Positions 1 through 8,898 of a stretch of DNA of 47,338 nucleotides are shown here, in pieces (positions within the stretch are counted from its first letter, which is position 1; every line of letters starts with the position of its first letter). The stretch covers positions 1-47,338 of the forward strand of contig JAUYNL010000050.1 of assembly GCA_030696085.1 (NCBI GenBank). Reading direction: 5' to 3'. The translations under genes were made by a program, and so were the position numbers. The notes below the pieces were generated by a model that was not told the DNA's origin, searched no databases, and worked only from the letters and a program-made list of their open reading frames with translations. This stretch comes from Luteolibacter sp. Its GTDB lineage: Bacteria; Verrucomicrobiota; Verrucomicrobiia; Verrucomicrobiales; Akkermansiaceae.

Positions 1-1
1 T

Positions 2-283
2 CGAGGGCAAACGACCAAGAACACCGCCGAGATGTTAGATAGCAGGGACAACGAAACCGTTTTAAAAGATATCGGAATGGCGAAGATGCTGCGTTGCCGA
101 GTGCGCTATTTCAGCGACGGAGCCGTGATCGGCAGCAAGGAGTTCGTGAACGAGGCGTTTGCAAGTGCGCGGGACCGCTTCGGTCCAAAGCGCAGGGATG
201 GAGCGCGGGCGATGAGGGGCAGCGGCGGCCATGCAAAGGGAGTGCTTTGGAGTATCAGGGATTTGCGAACGAGCATCACCTGA
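2..283 (+). CDS. REP-associated (Y1-type) transposase, C-terminal fragment cut by the window edge
   Basis: The reading frame is open from the first bases of the window, so the gene starts upstream. The visible ~94 residues carry the tail often seen on IS200-like REP-associated transposases: RVRYFSDGAVIGS, then RFGPKRRDGAR and a closing LWSIRDLR. The HUH nickase domain with its catalytic tyrosine would lie outside the window, so activity cannot be judged. Such proteins are thought to spread short palindromic REP sequences, and a perfect 46-bp palindrome occurs at 26550-26595 in this window. Family assignment is from recalled sequence patterns and is moderately sure. Confidence 0.6.
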   Translation, partial: RGQTTKNTAEMLDSRDNETVLKDIGMAKMLRCRVRYFSDGAVIGSKEFVNEAFASARDRFGPKRRDGARAMRGSGGHAKGVLWSIRDLRTSIT

Positions 284-315
284 CAAGGTCAAGCAAGCCT
301 GACATGCCCGATTGG

Positions 316-321
316 AAGGAG
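316..321 (+). promoter_or_regulatory. Shine-Dalgarno sequence of the MidA-type gene
   Basis: AAGGAG lies 7 nt before the ATG at 329. It is one of very few clear Shine-Dalgarno sequences in this window. Most other genes here start after C-rich leaders or directly behind a promoter. Confidence 0.7.
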
Positions 322-328
322 TCACGAA

Positions 329-1327
329 ATGAACATCTCCGGAATTTCCGACAAATCATGCATCCCTTTCGAGGAATTCATGCGGCGCGCGCTGCATGAT
401 CCTATACACGGTTATTACGCGCGACGTATCCGCGGCATTGGGACCGCCGGTGATTTCACGACGACCCCGATGCTTTCCGAAGCTCCAGCCCGAGCCATCG
501 CCGCGTGGGCTGTGAGGGCGCTGCGCGAAACCCGCTGCCGGGACTTAATCGAAATCGGGCCAGGCGAGGGAATGCTTGCCGCCGCCGTGCGCAAGCACCT
601 GCCGTGGCAGGTCCGGTGGAACACCCAGTTGCATCTCGTGGAAACCTCGGCTCCCCTCGCCAATATCCAACAGCAGGCGCTCGGCGCGCGGGCAGTCTGG
701 CATACCACCCCTGCCAAAGCCCTCGCAGCCTGCCGCGGGCGGGCCGTCATTTTTTCTAACGAACTAGTCGATGCCTTTCCGGTGCGGCGCTTTCAATATT
801 CTAACGAATGCTGGCGAGAACTCGCAGTGGCCTTCGGTCCCGGTGGCGCGGTGATCGAATCCCTGCTCCCCCCCGCTCCGCTGCCGGATTCCTCCGCATT
901 TTCGCAGCAACACCCGCCGGGGCAATGGATTGAAGTTCACGATTCATATAGGCATTGGTTGCTCGATTGGCTACCGCTCTGGCAGGCCGGGCGCATGCTC
1001 ACCATCGACTACGGTTCCTCCGCAGACTTCCTCTATCAGCGCCGTCCCCGCGGCACGTTGCGCGCTTACCTGCTCCAACAGCGACTCGAAGGCCCGGCGA
1101 TCTATCAGAATCCTAGCCGGCAGGACCTGACCGCCGATGTCAACTTCACCGATCTCATCGACTGGAGTGCGCCGTGGGTGGCCGGCTCGGAACTCCAGAC
1201 CATGGCCGCATTTCTCAAGCGCTGGCAGGATTCCCGAAACCCGGTGGATTCCACGTTCAACGACGAACAGGGTGCCGGAGGGGCCTTTCTGGCACTCGAT
1301 CAGACATGCGCCGGCCCGGGAACATGA
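329..1327 (+). CDS. MidA/NDUFAF7-family class I SAM-dependent methyltransferase (COG1565)
   Basis: 332 residues. The N-terminus has the family signature (ALHDPIHGYYA, then GDFTTTPMLSE), followed by the SAM-binding glycine motif EIGPGEGML near residue 75 and the motif FSNELVDAFPVRRF near residue 145. Members in mitochondria methylate an arginine of a complex I subunit; the bacterial substrate is generally not known. The length is slightly below the usual ~350-400. The start is fixed by a good Shine-Dalgarno sequence. The gene ends 3 bp before the convergent phoU stop, and there is no room for an obvious terminator between them. Family is confident, substrate unknown. Confidence 0.85.
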   Translation: MNISGISDKSCIPFEEFMRRALHDPIHGYYARRIRGIGTAGDFTTTPMLSEAPARAIAAWAVRALRETRCRDLIEIGPGEGMLAAAVRKHLPWQVRWNTQLHLVETSAPLANIQQQALGARAVWHTTPAKALAACRGRAVIFSNELVDAFPVRRFQYSNECWRELAVAFGPGGAVIESLLPPAPLPDSSAFSQQHPPGQWIEVHDSYRHWLLDWLPLWQAGRMLTIDYGSSADFLYQRRPRGTLRAYLLQQRLEGPAIYQNPSRQDLTADVNFTDLIDWSAPWVAGSELQTMAAFLKRWQDSRNPVDSTFNDEQGAGGAFLALDQTCAGPGT

Positions 1328-1330
1328 GCA

Positions 1331-2014
1331 TCATGTCAGCTCGCGGTTGCTCTCGTGACGGAGATCGCGCGCGGCTTCAAGAAACACGGCGTCCTCACCA
1401 ATGTTGACGGCAAGATCGCCGACACGTTCCAGAGAACGCACCACGAGAATCAGGTGCAGATAATCCTGGCTGCGGCCGTTGGACTGTTCGATGCGCGTTC
1501 CGAAAGTCGCGGTGGCCTCCTTGTGCATGCGGTCGAGGTCCTTGTCGCGAAGGTGGAGCGAGGCGCCAAGCGTTGCGTCGTGATCGCTGTAGGCGGAAAT
1601 GGCGTCACGAAGCAGATGGTCGGCCATCGTGTAAAGCGGTTCGATGAGGGTTGTGTCCAACAACTCGGCGCTGGAGCTCATTTTCCTGGCCCGCTTGGCG
1701 ATGCTGGTGGCGTGATCCGAGATGCGCTCCAGGTTCATCGAGATTTTCATCGAGGAAACCACCAGCCGCAGATCGGTGGCCATCGGGTGGAAACGCACCA
1801 GGATCTCCATGCCGAGGTGATCGATGTGGCGCTCGTGTTCATCCACATCGTCATCATCGGCAATCACCGCGTTGGCGAGTTCGGAGTTGCGTTCCAGCAG
1901 CGCGCGGACGGCCCGTTCCAGATTGTGGCGCGCCTTGCCGGCCATCGAGATCACCTCGCCACGCAGGGCGGAAATGGCTTGGTCGAAATCATGGAGGATG
2001 TGGGGTGTGTGCAT
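1331..2014 (-). CDS. phoU: PhoU, phosphate signalling protein (left Pst operon)
   Basis: 227 residues forming the usual two PhoU repeats. The metal-binding E/DxxxD-type segments are visible as [16 protein letters not shown] and [17 protein letters not shown]. PhoU links the Pst transporter to a PhoR-type sensor kinase and damps phosphate uptake and the Pho response. It is the last gene of the minus-strand operon pstS-pstC-pstA-pstB-pstB-phoU, 16 bp after the second pstB. A close paralogue sits at 15839-16540 at the end of the opposite operon. No PhoB/PhoR genes are in the window. Confidence 0.95.
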   Translation of the reverse strand: MHTPHILHDFDQAISALRGEVISMAGKARHNLERAVRALLERNSELANAVIADDDDVDEHERHIDHLGMEILVRFHPMATDLRLVVSSMKISMNLERISDHATSIAKRARKMSSSAELLDTTLIEPLYTMADHLLRDAISAYSDHDATLGASLHLRDKDLDRMHKEATATFGTRIEQSNGRSQDYLHLILVVRSLERVGDLAVNIGEDAVFLEAARDLRHESNRELT

Positions 2015-2030
2015 GGCTGGACTTGTGGTT

Positions 2031-2810
2031 TCAACCGAAGCGTCCGGTGATGTATTCTTCGGTGCGCTGCTCGGTGGGATTGGTGAAGATTTTACGGGTG
2101 AGATCGTATTCGATGAGATCGCCGAGATAGAAGAAGGCGGTGCGGTCGGAAACCCGGGATGCCTGCTGCATGTTATGGGTCACGATCACGATGGTGTAGT
2201 TCTCCCTGAGGGCAAGGATCAATTCCTCGACCCGCGCGGTGGCGATCGGGTCGAGCGCCGAACAGGGCTCGTCCATCAGGATGATCTCCGGATCCACAGC
2301 ACAGGTGCGGGCGATGCAGAGGCGCTGCATCTGGCCGCCTGAGAGACCGAATGCGCTCTCGTGAAGACGGTCCTTCACCTCATCCCAAAGCGCCGCGCCG
2401 TGCAGGGCTTTCTCGACGATGGCATCGAGCACGCTTTTCCGCCGCTCACCGAGAATGCGCGGGCCGTAGGCGACGTTTTCATAAATGCTGCGCGGAAAGG
2501 GATTGGATTTCTGGAAAACCATGCCGACCTGCCGGCGGAGCTCGACTCCATCGACTTCCGGACTGTGGATCTCGATGCCGTCGATCCAGATGCCGCCGCG
2601 TGTGACCTTCGCGCCGGGAATAAAATCATTCATCCGGTTGAAGCAGCGCAGGAGAGTGGATTTACCGCAACCCGAAGGGCCGATGAAGGCGGTGATCTCG
2701 TTGCGGGGGATGGTGAAGTTCAGGTTTCTCAGCGCCGCGGACCTGCCATAACAGAAATCCATCTCGCGAACTTCAACGGCGGGCTGCGGGTTGTCAGTGG
2801 CGGAATTCAT
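2031..2810 (-). CDS. pstB: PstB, phosphate ABC transporter ATPase (left operon, second copy; S-type)
   Basis: 259 residues from the ATG at 2810; a longer upstream frame exists but overlaps the preceding pstB and lacks family similarity. Walker [11 protein letters not shown]-loop [13 protein letters not shown], signature LSGGQMQRL, Walker B ILMDEP followed by CSALDPIAT, and the C-terminal EEYITGRFG typical of PstB are all present. It hydrolyses ATP to drive phosphate import through PstC/PstA. The start codon is 1 bp after the stop of the other pstB, so the two are co-translated. It is most similar to the second pstB of the right operon (15014-15814). The signature has M in place of the usual second Q. 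Confidence 0.95.
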   Translation of the reverse strand: MNSATDNPQPAVEVREMDFCYGRSAALRNLNFTIPRNEITAFIGPSGCGKSTLLRCFNRMNDFIPGAKVTRGGIWIDGIEIHSPEVDGVELRRQVGMVFQKSNPFPRSIYENVAYGPRILGERRKSVLDAIVEKALHGAALWDEVKDRLHESAFGLSGGQMQRLCIARTCAVDPEIILMDEPCSALDPIATARVEELILALRENYTIVIVTHNMQQASRVSDRTAFFYLGDLIEYDLTRKIFTNPTEQRTEEYITGRFG

Positions 2811-2811
2811 G

Positions 2812-3591
2812 TCAACTGAAACGTCCGGTGATATAAGCTTCGGTTTCCGGATGGCTCGGTTTTTCGAACACCTGGAGGGTATGGCCATATTCGATGAGGC
2901 GGCCCATGTAGAGAAACGCGGTACGGTCCGAACAACGGGTGGCCTGCTCCATGTTGTGGGTGACAATGACGATGGTGAATTGTTTTTTCAATATTGTGAT
3001 AAGCTCCTCGATCTTGAGCGTGGCCAGCGGATCGAGCGCCGCGCAGGGCTCGTCCATCAGCAGGATTTCCGGCTGGTTCGCGATGGCTCGGGCGATGCAC
3101 AGGCGTTGCTGCTGGCCGCCTGATAGCGCGAAGGCGGAGTCGTGCAGGCGGTCCTTCACCTCGTCCCACAGGGCGGCGGATCTGAGGGATCGTTCGACAG
3201 TTTCATTGAGTTCGGATTTTTTCGAACGCCCGGCGACGCGCAGGCTGAAAATCACGTTTTCGTAGATCGACTTGGCGAAAGGATTGTATTTCTGGAACAC
3301 CATGCCGACGCGCTTGCGCAGTGAAATCACCTCCACCGAGGGATCGTAAAGGCTCGTGCCGTTCAGCCGGATGTCACCCTCGTGACGCACGCCCTCGATG
3401 AGGTCGTTCATGCGGTTCATGTTGCGCAGCAGGGTGGATTTCCCGCAACCCGAAGGACCGATGAGCGCGGTTACCCGGTGTTCGGGAATGGCCATATCGA
3501 TATCGAAAATCGCCTGTTTCTCACCGTAGTGGAAACTGAAGTGATCCACTTGGATGAAATCGGGGCGGGATTCTGGAACAGAGGACGGCAT
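2812..3591 (-). CDS. pstB: PstB, phosphate ABC transporter ATPase (left operon, first copy; A-type)
   Basis: 259 residues. Walker [11 protein letters not shown]-loop [13 protein letters not shown], signature LSGGQQQRL, Walker B LLMDEP followed by [15 protein letters not shown], and C-terminal EAYITGRFS. It lies 1 bp after pstA and 1 bp before the second pstB. Its diagnostic residues ([17 protein letters not shown]) match the first pstB of the right operon rather than its immediate neighbour. The two subtypes therefore existed before the operons diverged. Function as a PstB is secure. Whether the two ATPases form homodimers or a heterodimer is open. Confidence 0.95.
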   Translation of the reverse strand: MPSSVPESRPDFIQVDHFSFHYGEKQAIFDIDMAIPEHRVTALIGPSGCGKSTLLRNMNRMNDLIEGVRHEGDIRLNGTSLYDPSVEVISLRKRVGMVFQKYNPFAKSIYENVIFSLRVAGRSKKSELNETVERSLRSAALWDEVKDRLHDSAFALSGGQQQRLCIARAIANQPEILLMDEPCAALDPLATLKIEELITILKKQFTIVIVTHNMEQATRCSDRTAFLYMGRLIEYGHTLQVFEKPSHPETEAYITGRFS

Positions 3592-3592
3592 G

Positions 3593-5230
3593 TTAGAAGC
3601 TGCTCACTGCGAAGCGTTTCTTGAGGCGGTTGCGGATCAGGATGGCGGTGAGATTGAGCGTCACCACCAGCACGATGAGCAGCAGGGCGGTGGCATAGAC
3701 GATCGGTTTCGCGGCTTCGGCATCGGGCGATTGAAAGCCCAGATCGTAGATATGGAAGCCGAGGTGCATGAACTTGCGCTCCGGGTGGATAAAGGGGGCG
3801 ATGTCATCGATGGGCAGCGAAGGCGCGAGTTTCACCACCCCCACCAGCATGAGCGGGGCCACCTCTCCGGCTCCGCGGGCCATGGCGAGGATGACGCCCG
3901 TTAGAATCCCCGGTAGCGACGCGGGCAACACCACACGCTGGATGGCCTGCCATTTCGAGGCCCCGCATGCGAGCGCGGCCTCGCGCACGCCGCGCGGCAC
4001 GGCGGAGAGCGCCTCCTCGGTGGCGACGATGACTACCGGCAGCGTGAGCAGCGCGAGGGTGAGCGAGGCCCAGAAAATGCCCGGCGTGCCGTAGGTGGGC
4101 GTAGGCAGCTTGTCGGAGAACAAGGTCTGGTCTATTTTTGCGCCGACAAAATAGACGAAAAAAGCGAGGCCGAAGACGCCGAAAACGATTGAAGGCACGC
4201 CGGCGAGGTTGTTCACGCAAACGCGGACGATGCGCACGAACCATCCCTGCCTGGCATATTCCCGCAGATAGATCGCGGTAATCACGCCGAAGGGCGTGAC
4301 GAACAAACTCATGACCAGCGTCATGATCACCGTGCCGAAAATGGCGGGGAACACGCCGCCCTCGGTGTTCGCCTCGCGCGGGTCGTCCTTGAGAAACTTC
4401 CAGATGCGGTGGGTCATTTCCCCAATGCGCCCCGCGAAGCCCGCGCGATTGGACTCGAAGACTCCTAACAACGCAGCGCCCGCCACCGTCACTTCGCGAC
4501 CGTCGGCGGCGCGGCCGAGAAAGCTCGACTTCGCGATCTCCGCACGGATTTCCGCAGCCTGCGCCTGCAAGCGCTCGAATTTCTTCTGCAACATCTCGCG
4601 GCGGGAGGCGGCGGTCCGCGTATCCACCGATCCGGATTTTTCCGCGCGGGAGAGAGCTTCCAACTCGCGGCTGATCGCGCCGATCCGCTTGCGCTCAATC
4701 CCAAGCAGGCGGTCACGCGCCACGGCACCCTGCTTGAGCATGGTTTTCAACGCAGGCTTGAACTCCGGCGATGACACCTCGATGCGTCCCTGCGAATTCT
4801 CCAGGGCCACACCATGAACAATCGCAGGGCCGAATTCGATCCGCTCTACCAGCAGCAACGAATCCGGACGTGTGGATTTGAGGATGTGGGCGCGGTCGAT
4901 GTATTTGAAGGCCTCGCCATTGATATCCTTGTTACCTCGGAAAATCTGAATTTCCTCGTGGAGGATCCCTTTGCCATCGCGGCGTTCGGATTCCTGAGTC
5001 ACGTAACCGGCGATGAGTTCGGTTTTTCCGTCGATGGAAACCTCCATCAGATCGATGCGGCCGGGCCAGAAGGATGCGCCACCCTTGATGAGGATGAGCA
5101 GGAAAAGTCCCAGCGCCATCGCCACGCCGAGCGTGAGGCCCGCGGCGGTGAGCCAGATGCACGGCTCGCCCCTGCGTGAGCGGCCGGTAGTCGCAAACGG
5201 TGTGGTTTCGCGGGTAGGTCCGGCATTCAT
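3593..5230 (-). CDS. pstA: PstA, phosphate ABC transporter permease with large N-terminal extracytoplasmic insert
   Basis: 545 residues, almost twice the length of E. coli PstA. One membrane segment lies near residues 28-50. A periplasmic region of ~230 residues follows, with a coiled-coil-like stretch around 175-235 rich in E, K, R and A. The permease core comes next. The ABC permease EAA-type loop is visible as [32 protein letters not shown], and the ending is hydrophobic. Long PstA proteins of this kind are known from Pseudomonas and Vibrio. It pairs with the long PstC upstream, with 3 bp between them. The role of the insert is not known. Confidence 0.9.
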   Translation of the reverse strand: MNAGPTRETTPFATTGRSRRGEPCIWLTAAGLTLGVAMALGLFLLILIKGGASFWPGRIDLMEVSIDGKTELIAGYVTQESERRDGKGILHEEIQIFRGNKDINGEAFKYIDRAHILKSTRPDSLLLVERIEFGPAIVHGVALENSQGRIEVSSPEFKPALKTMLKQGAVARDRLLGIERKRIGAISRELEALSRAEKSGSVDTRTAASRREMLQKKFERLQAQAAEIRAEIAKSSFLGRAADGREVTVAGAALLGVFESNRAGFAGRIGEMTHRIWKFLKDDPREANTEGGVFPAIFGTVIMTLVMSLFVTPFGVITAIYLREYARQGWFVRIVRVCVNNLAGVPSIVFGVFGLAFFVYFVGAKIDQTLFSDKLPTPTYGTPGIFWASLTLALLTLPVVIVATEEALSAVPRGVREAALACGASKWQAIQRVVLPASLPGILTGVILAMARGAGEVAPLMLVGVVKLAPSLPIDDIAPFIHPERKFMHLGFHIYDLGFQSPDAEAAKPIVYATALLLIVLVVTLNLTAILIRNRLKKRFAVSSF

Positions 5231-5233
5231 CGG

Positions 5234-7501
5234 TTAGACAAGCTTGTTGCGGTCGCGCAGGCGCTGGCGGAGCAGTTCGGCGGCGGTGTTCATGAAGAAG
5301 GTCATGGCGAAAAGCACGACCGCGCCGAGAAACAGCGTGCGGTAATGCGTGGAGCCGACGGGTGCTTCCGGCAGCTCCACGGCGATGTTCGCGGAGAGCG
5401 TGCGCATGCCGTTGAAGAGGTTCCACTCAGTGATGGGCGTGTTGCCGGTGGCCATGACCATGATCATGGTTTCGCCCACGGCGCGGCCGAAACCAATCAT
5501 CAGCGCTGAGAAGATCCCGGACGAGGCGACCGGCAGCAAGACCGTCCGAACCACCTGCCAGCGGTTCGCGCCAAGCGCCGCGGCAGCAGCTGTTAGAGAT
5601 TCTGGCACATTGGAAAGCGCGTCCTCGGCGATGGTGAATATCACCGGGATCACCGCGAAGCCCATCATGAATCCGAGCACCAGCGAGTTGCGTTGCTCGA
5701 AGGAAATGCCAGCCGCCTGAGGCCACCAGAGGCGGAAATCAGCGATCTCATTTCCAGTCGCGGCGTCCTTGTGAACGAAGAGCAGCGACTCGATCACCGG
5801 TCCCAGCGACCAGCCGATCCAGCCAGCCAGTGCGAGAAAGGGAATCACGATGATCCACTCGCTGCCCTGGGCGAAGCGATTGCGGAAGCTGTTCGGCAGG
5901 CGACACCAGACATAGCCGGTGGCGAGCGCGGCGAGCGGCACCACGAGCGTCATCATCATCACCGAGGGCACGCGCGTTTCGAGCAAGGGAGCGAGCCAGA
6001 GGCCGGCCAGGAAACCCAGTACCACGGAGGGCAGCGAGGACATGATCTCCATCACCGGCTTCACCACGCGCTTGATCTCCAGCGGTAGGAAGGCGGCGGA
6101 AAACACCGCGGCCAGCAGCGCGACGGGAATGGAGAAAATCAGAGCGCAGGCCGTGCCCTTGAGCGACCCGAAGATCAGCGGAATCAGCGAAAGCTTCGGC
6201 TCGAAATCATCGGAACCGCCGGTGGACTGCCACTGATAAACCGGCTCAGAGCCGCCCTCATACCAGACTTTTCCGAAGAAAGCGCGCCACCCTGCCTCCG
6301 GGTGCGGATCGTGGATGGAGTATCTCCTTGCCGTGCCGTCCGCCGCCGCGGCGATGAAATGCCCACCCTTGGCATCGAGCACCGCAGTGACGGGATCGAT
6401 GTCAAGGGCGCCTTCCCAGCGCACCGCGCCGGAGGTGCTATGGCGGATCGAGAGATCGCGGCCAGAGCCCGTTAGAAAAGTGCGGTTGCGCTGGCTGGCG
6501 GCGAAAATCACCCTGCCCTCGCCCAGTTGCGGAAAAACCTTGGACTCTCCGAACATGCGCTCTCCGTCCCGACCGGCACGGAAGAGGCTCCATTGTTCCT
6601 GCCTGCCATCCATGGCTGTTAGAACCACCGCCACCCCGCCGAACAGGAAGTCCATCTGCCGGGGCGACACTCCATCAAAGGGGCGGAAGGTCTGCCGTTT
6701 CGAAACTCCCTGGGAATCCGCCAGGAAATACGCCACGCCGCCATCGGCGAGCGCCACCAGCACCATCGCGCCATTCTGCGAAGCGCGCAGCAGCAGCGGC
6801 TCCGCGCCCAGCTCCTTGGTGACCTCCACTTCCTCCAGTAATGATAACTTCCCCTTTCCCACCAGTCCGCGCTTCATGCCGAGGCGCAGCACCGAGACCG
6901 TGGCGACCGCCCCCTCGCCTCGCCTCGCCGCGATCACACGGCCCGCGCCGGAATCGCCATAACTCACCGCCGTGACCGCGCCCTCGCCATGCTTCAGGGA
7001 AAACCATGGCTCGGCCGTCACAGCGGGCTCGATGATCGATTTTCCGTCTCCGGAAAATTTCCGCTCGTATCCCACAAGAAACGAGCCCACGCGGCCGTCC
7101 TCGAGTCCCAGCGAAACCCGCAGATGCACCGGATCGAAGGCATGCGCCGTTATTTTCAGACCCGCCAATCCAGGCACTTCGATCTCACGCCGCGCCGCAT
7201 CCGCCACGCTGAGGAAAACCACCTTGTCGCCGCCATCATAGAAAAACGGCATTTCTCCCCACTCATCCACGCCCAGCACCGCCGGAACGGCAAGCGCATC
7301 GAATTTCCCCACCGGGGCCACATCCGCGCTGCGGAACAAGGGCAGCACCTCCTTGCCCACGAAGTAGAAAATCCCGAACACCGAGAGAATCACCGCCACC
7401 CCGCCAGAGCGGATCAACCAGCCCATGAAATGATCGAACCACAAGGTGGCCCGCGAAACTTCAAAGCGATCAGGATCAGGGATGTGTGGGACTACCGGCA
7501 T
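5234..7501 (-). CDS. pstC: PstC, phosphate ABC transporter permease with propeller-like extracytoplasmic domain
   Basis: 755 residues from the ATG at 7501; a GTG 54 bp further upstream is possible. One N-terminal membrane segment lies at ~27-50. About 390 residues of beta-rich sequence follow, with short repeated strand-turn units (for example GAGRVIAARR, GGHFIAAAADGTARRY), suggesting a WD40/PQQ-like propeller in the periplasm. The PstC permease core follows from ~470, with the EAA loop EDALSNVPESLTAAAAALGANRWQ and the GRAVGETMIMVMATGN motif. The gene is 82 bp downstream of pstS. Permease identity is firm; the propeller reading is inference from composition. Confidence 0.9.
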   Translation of the reverse strand: MPVVPHIPDPDRFEVSRATLWFDHFMGWLIRSGGVAVILSVFGIFYFVGKEVLPLFRSADVAPVGKFDALAVPAVLGVDEWGEMPFFYDGGDKVVFLSVADAARREIEVPGLAGLKITAHAFDPVHLRVSLGLEDGRVGSFLVGYERKFSGDGKSIIEPAVTAEPWFSLKHGEGAVTAVSYGDSGAGRVIAARRGEGAVATVSVLRLGMKRGLVGKGKLSLLEEVEVTKELGAEPLLLRASQNGAMVLVALADGGVAYFLADSQGVSKRQTFRPFDGVSPRQMDFLFGGVAVVLTAMDGRQEQWSLFRAGRDGERMFGESKVFPQLGEGRVIFAASQRNRTFLTGSGRDLSIRHSTSGAVRWEGALDIDPVTAVLDAKGGHFIAAAADGTARRYSIHDPHPEAGWRAFFGKVWYEGGSEPVYQWQSTGGSDDFEPKLSLIPLIFGSLKGTACALIFSIPVALLAAVFSAAFLPLEIKRVVKPVMEIMSSLPSVVLGFLAGLWLAPLLETRVPSVMMMTLVVPLAALATGYVWCRLPNSFRNRFAQGSEWIIVIPFLALAGWIGWSLGPVIESLLFVHKDAATGNEIADFRLWWPQAAGISFEQRNSLVLGFMMGFAVIPVIFTIAEDALSNVPESLTAAAAALGANRWQVVRTVLLPVASSGIFSALMIGFGRAVGETMIMVMATGNTPITEWNLFNGMRTLSANIAVELPEAPVGSTHYRTLFLGAVVLFAMTFFMNTAAELLRQRLRDRNKLV

Positions 7502-7583
7502 ACGGAGGGACAAGTGAGCATCCAGTATGAACGGCCCGGGCGAAGCTAGGATCACGCCGCGGGCAGCTTCAATTCACTTCAAA

Positions 7584-8543
7584 TCACTTGGCCAGGGATT
7601 CCACCACTTCGGCCGCCACTTCGGCCGGCATCGGGAAATATCCGTCCTTTTCGACGATCGCCTGGCCTTCCTTGGTCAGCACGAACTTGAGGAATTCCAG
7701 TGTCAGCGCATCGAGCGGCTGGCCGGGCTTCTTGTTCACATAGACCATCAGGAAACGCGCCAGCGGATAATCGCCGCTCAGGCAGTTGTCGTAATCGGCG
7801 TCGTAAAACGTGCCATCGTCACCCGCGATGGGCAGCGCGCGCACGCCGGAAGTCTTGTAGCCGATGCCGGAATACCCGATCGCATAAGGATCCGCACCAA
7901 CACCCTGGACCACGGCGGAGGAACCCGGCTGCTCCTTGACCGAGGACTTGTAGTCACCTTTGGAAAGTGCGTGCTCCTGGAAAAACCCGTAGGTACCTGA
8001 AGCCGAATTCCGGCCGAAAAGCGAAACAGCGCGACCCTTCCAGGCATCCAGGCCTAGCTGGCCCCACTCGGTGAGGTCGTCGCCACCGCGCTTGCGGGTC
8101 TTGGAAAACAGCGCGTCCACCTGCTTCATGGTCACTCCCTTGAGCGGGTTGTCCTTGTGGGCGAATACGGCGAGCGCGTCGATGGCCACCTTCACTTCCA
8201 TCGGCTTGTAGCCGAACTTTTTCTCAAAGGCATCGATTTCCTCCGCCTTCATCGGCCGGCTCATCGGTCCGACCTGCGCGGTGCCCTCGATCAGGGCGGG
8301 CGGCGCGGTCGAGGAGCCCTTGCCCTCGATCTGGATGTTCACATTCGGGTAGGCATTCTTGAAACCTTCCGCCCAGAGTGTCATCAGATTGTTGAGGGTG
8401 TCCGAGCCGATGGAATTAAGGTTTCCGGAAACGCCGCTGACCGCCTTGTAATCAGGCAGCGCGGGATCAAGGTGGGATTGCTCGGAGATGGCGGGAAGGG
8501 TTGCAAAAATCAGGCCGACAAGTGTGATGGCTGTGTGTTTCAT
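7584..8543 (-). CDS. pstS: PstS, periplasmic phosphate-binding protein (left operon)
   Basis: 319 residues with a short signal peptide (MKHTAITLVGLIFATLPA). The PstS fold motifs are visible: NSIGSDTLNNLM near residue 42, IEGKGSSTAPPALIEG near 75, and FGRNSASGTYGFFQEH near 172, which form the phosphate-binding loops. The protein captures phosphate in the periplasm and delivers it to PstC/PstA. It is the first gene of the minus-strand operon and is read out of the shared control region 8544-8898, which carries GTCAC-type half-sites. A shorter, diverged PstS lies in the opposite operon. Confidence 0.95.
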   Translation of the reverse strand: MKHTAITLVGLIFATLPAISEQSHLDPALPDYKAVSGVSGNLNSIGSDTLNNLMTLWAEGFKNAYPNVNIQIEGKGSSTAPPALIEGTAQVGPMSRPMKAEEIDAFEKKFGYKPMEVKVAIDALAVFAHKDNPLKGVTMKQVDALFSKTRKRGGDDLTEWGQLGLDAWKGRAVSLFGRNSASGTYGFFQEHALSKGDYKSSVKEQPGSSAVVQGVGADPYAIGYSGIGYKTSGVRALPIAGDDGTFYDADYDNCLSGDYPLARFLMVYVNKKPGQPLDALTLEFLKFVLTKEGQAIVEKDGYFPMPAEVAAEVVESLAK

Positions 8544-8898
8544 GATGGTTCTGGTGGAGTTTCAAGAGGCGGAAAGTCCCCTTCGGAGGACTCAAGGAAC
8601 CGGAAATTACCGTCACACAGCAAAGAATGCATTGTGACAAAAACGCCATACGGGACCCAGCCGTCACCGAATTCGTCACATTCCCAACTCCCGGATTGCC
8701 CCACACCACCCGTCCCAAACTCCATAATCCCACGTTATCCGGTTGGTTATCAGATATTTGCGGGATATCAACAATTCCGTCACCGCAAATCACACGATTT
8801 GCCTGTTTGTGTGACAACTCCGTCACACAAACCATCTTCAAGACACCGGGAATCATTCTCCAAGGTGACGCCGTGCCCGACGCGCACCCCACCAAACC
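8544..8898. promoter_or_regulatory. Shared divergent control region of the two Pst operons
   Basis: This 355-bp gap holds no gene. It separates pstS (minus) from the porin-pstS operon (plus). It contains repeated GTCAC/GTGAC words: GTCACA at 8612 with TGTGAC at 8633, CGTCAC at 8662 and 8674 (12 bp apart), CGTCAC at 8778, and the perfect inverted repeat at 8806-8831. Pho boxes recognised by PhoB are built from CTGTCA-like repeats about 11 bp apart, so Pho control is likely. The spacing here is not a clean match. On the minus strand TAATTT directly after a GTGACGG half-site is a candidate -10 for pstS. Confidence 0.6.
8806..8831. repeat. Perfect 10-bp inverted repeat (operator candidate) upstream of the porin
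   Basis: TTTGTGTGAC at 8806-8815 and its exact complement GTCACACAAA at 8822-8831 are separated by AACTCC. It ends 67 bp before the porin start. No T-run follows, so a terminator is unlikely. A binding site for a dimeric regulator is the simplest reading. Confidence 0.65.
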
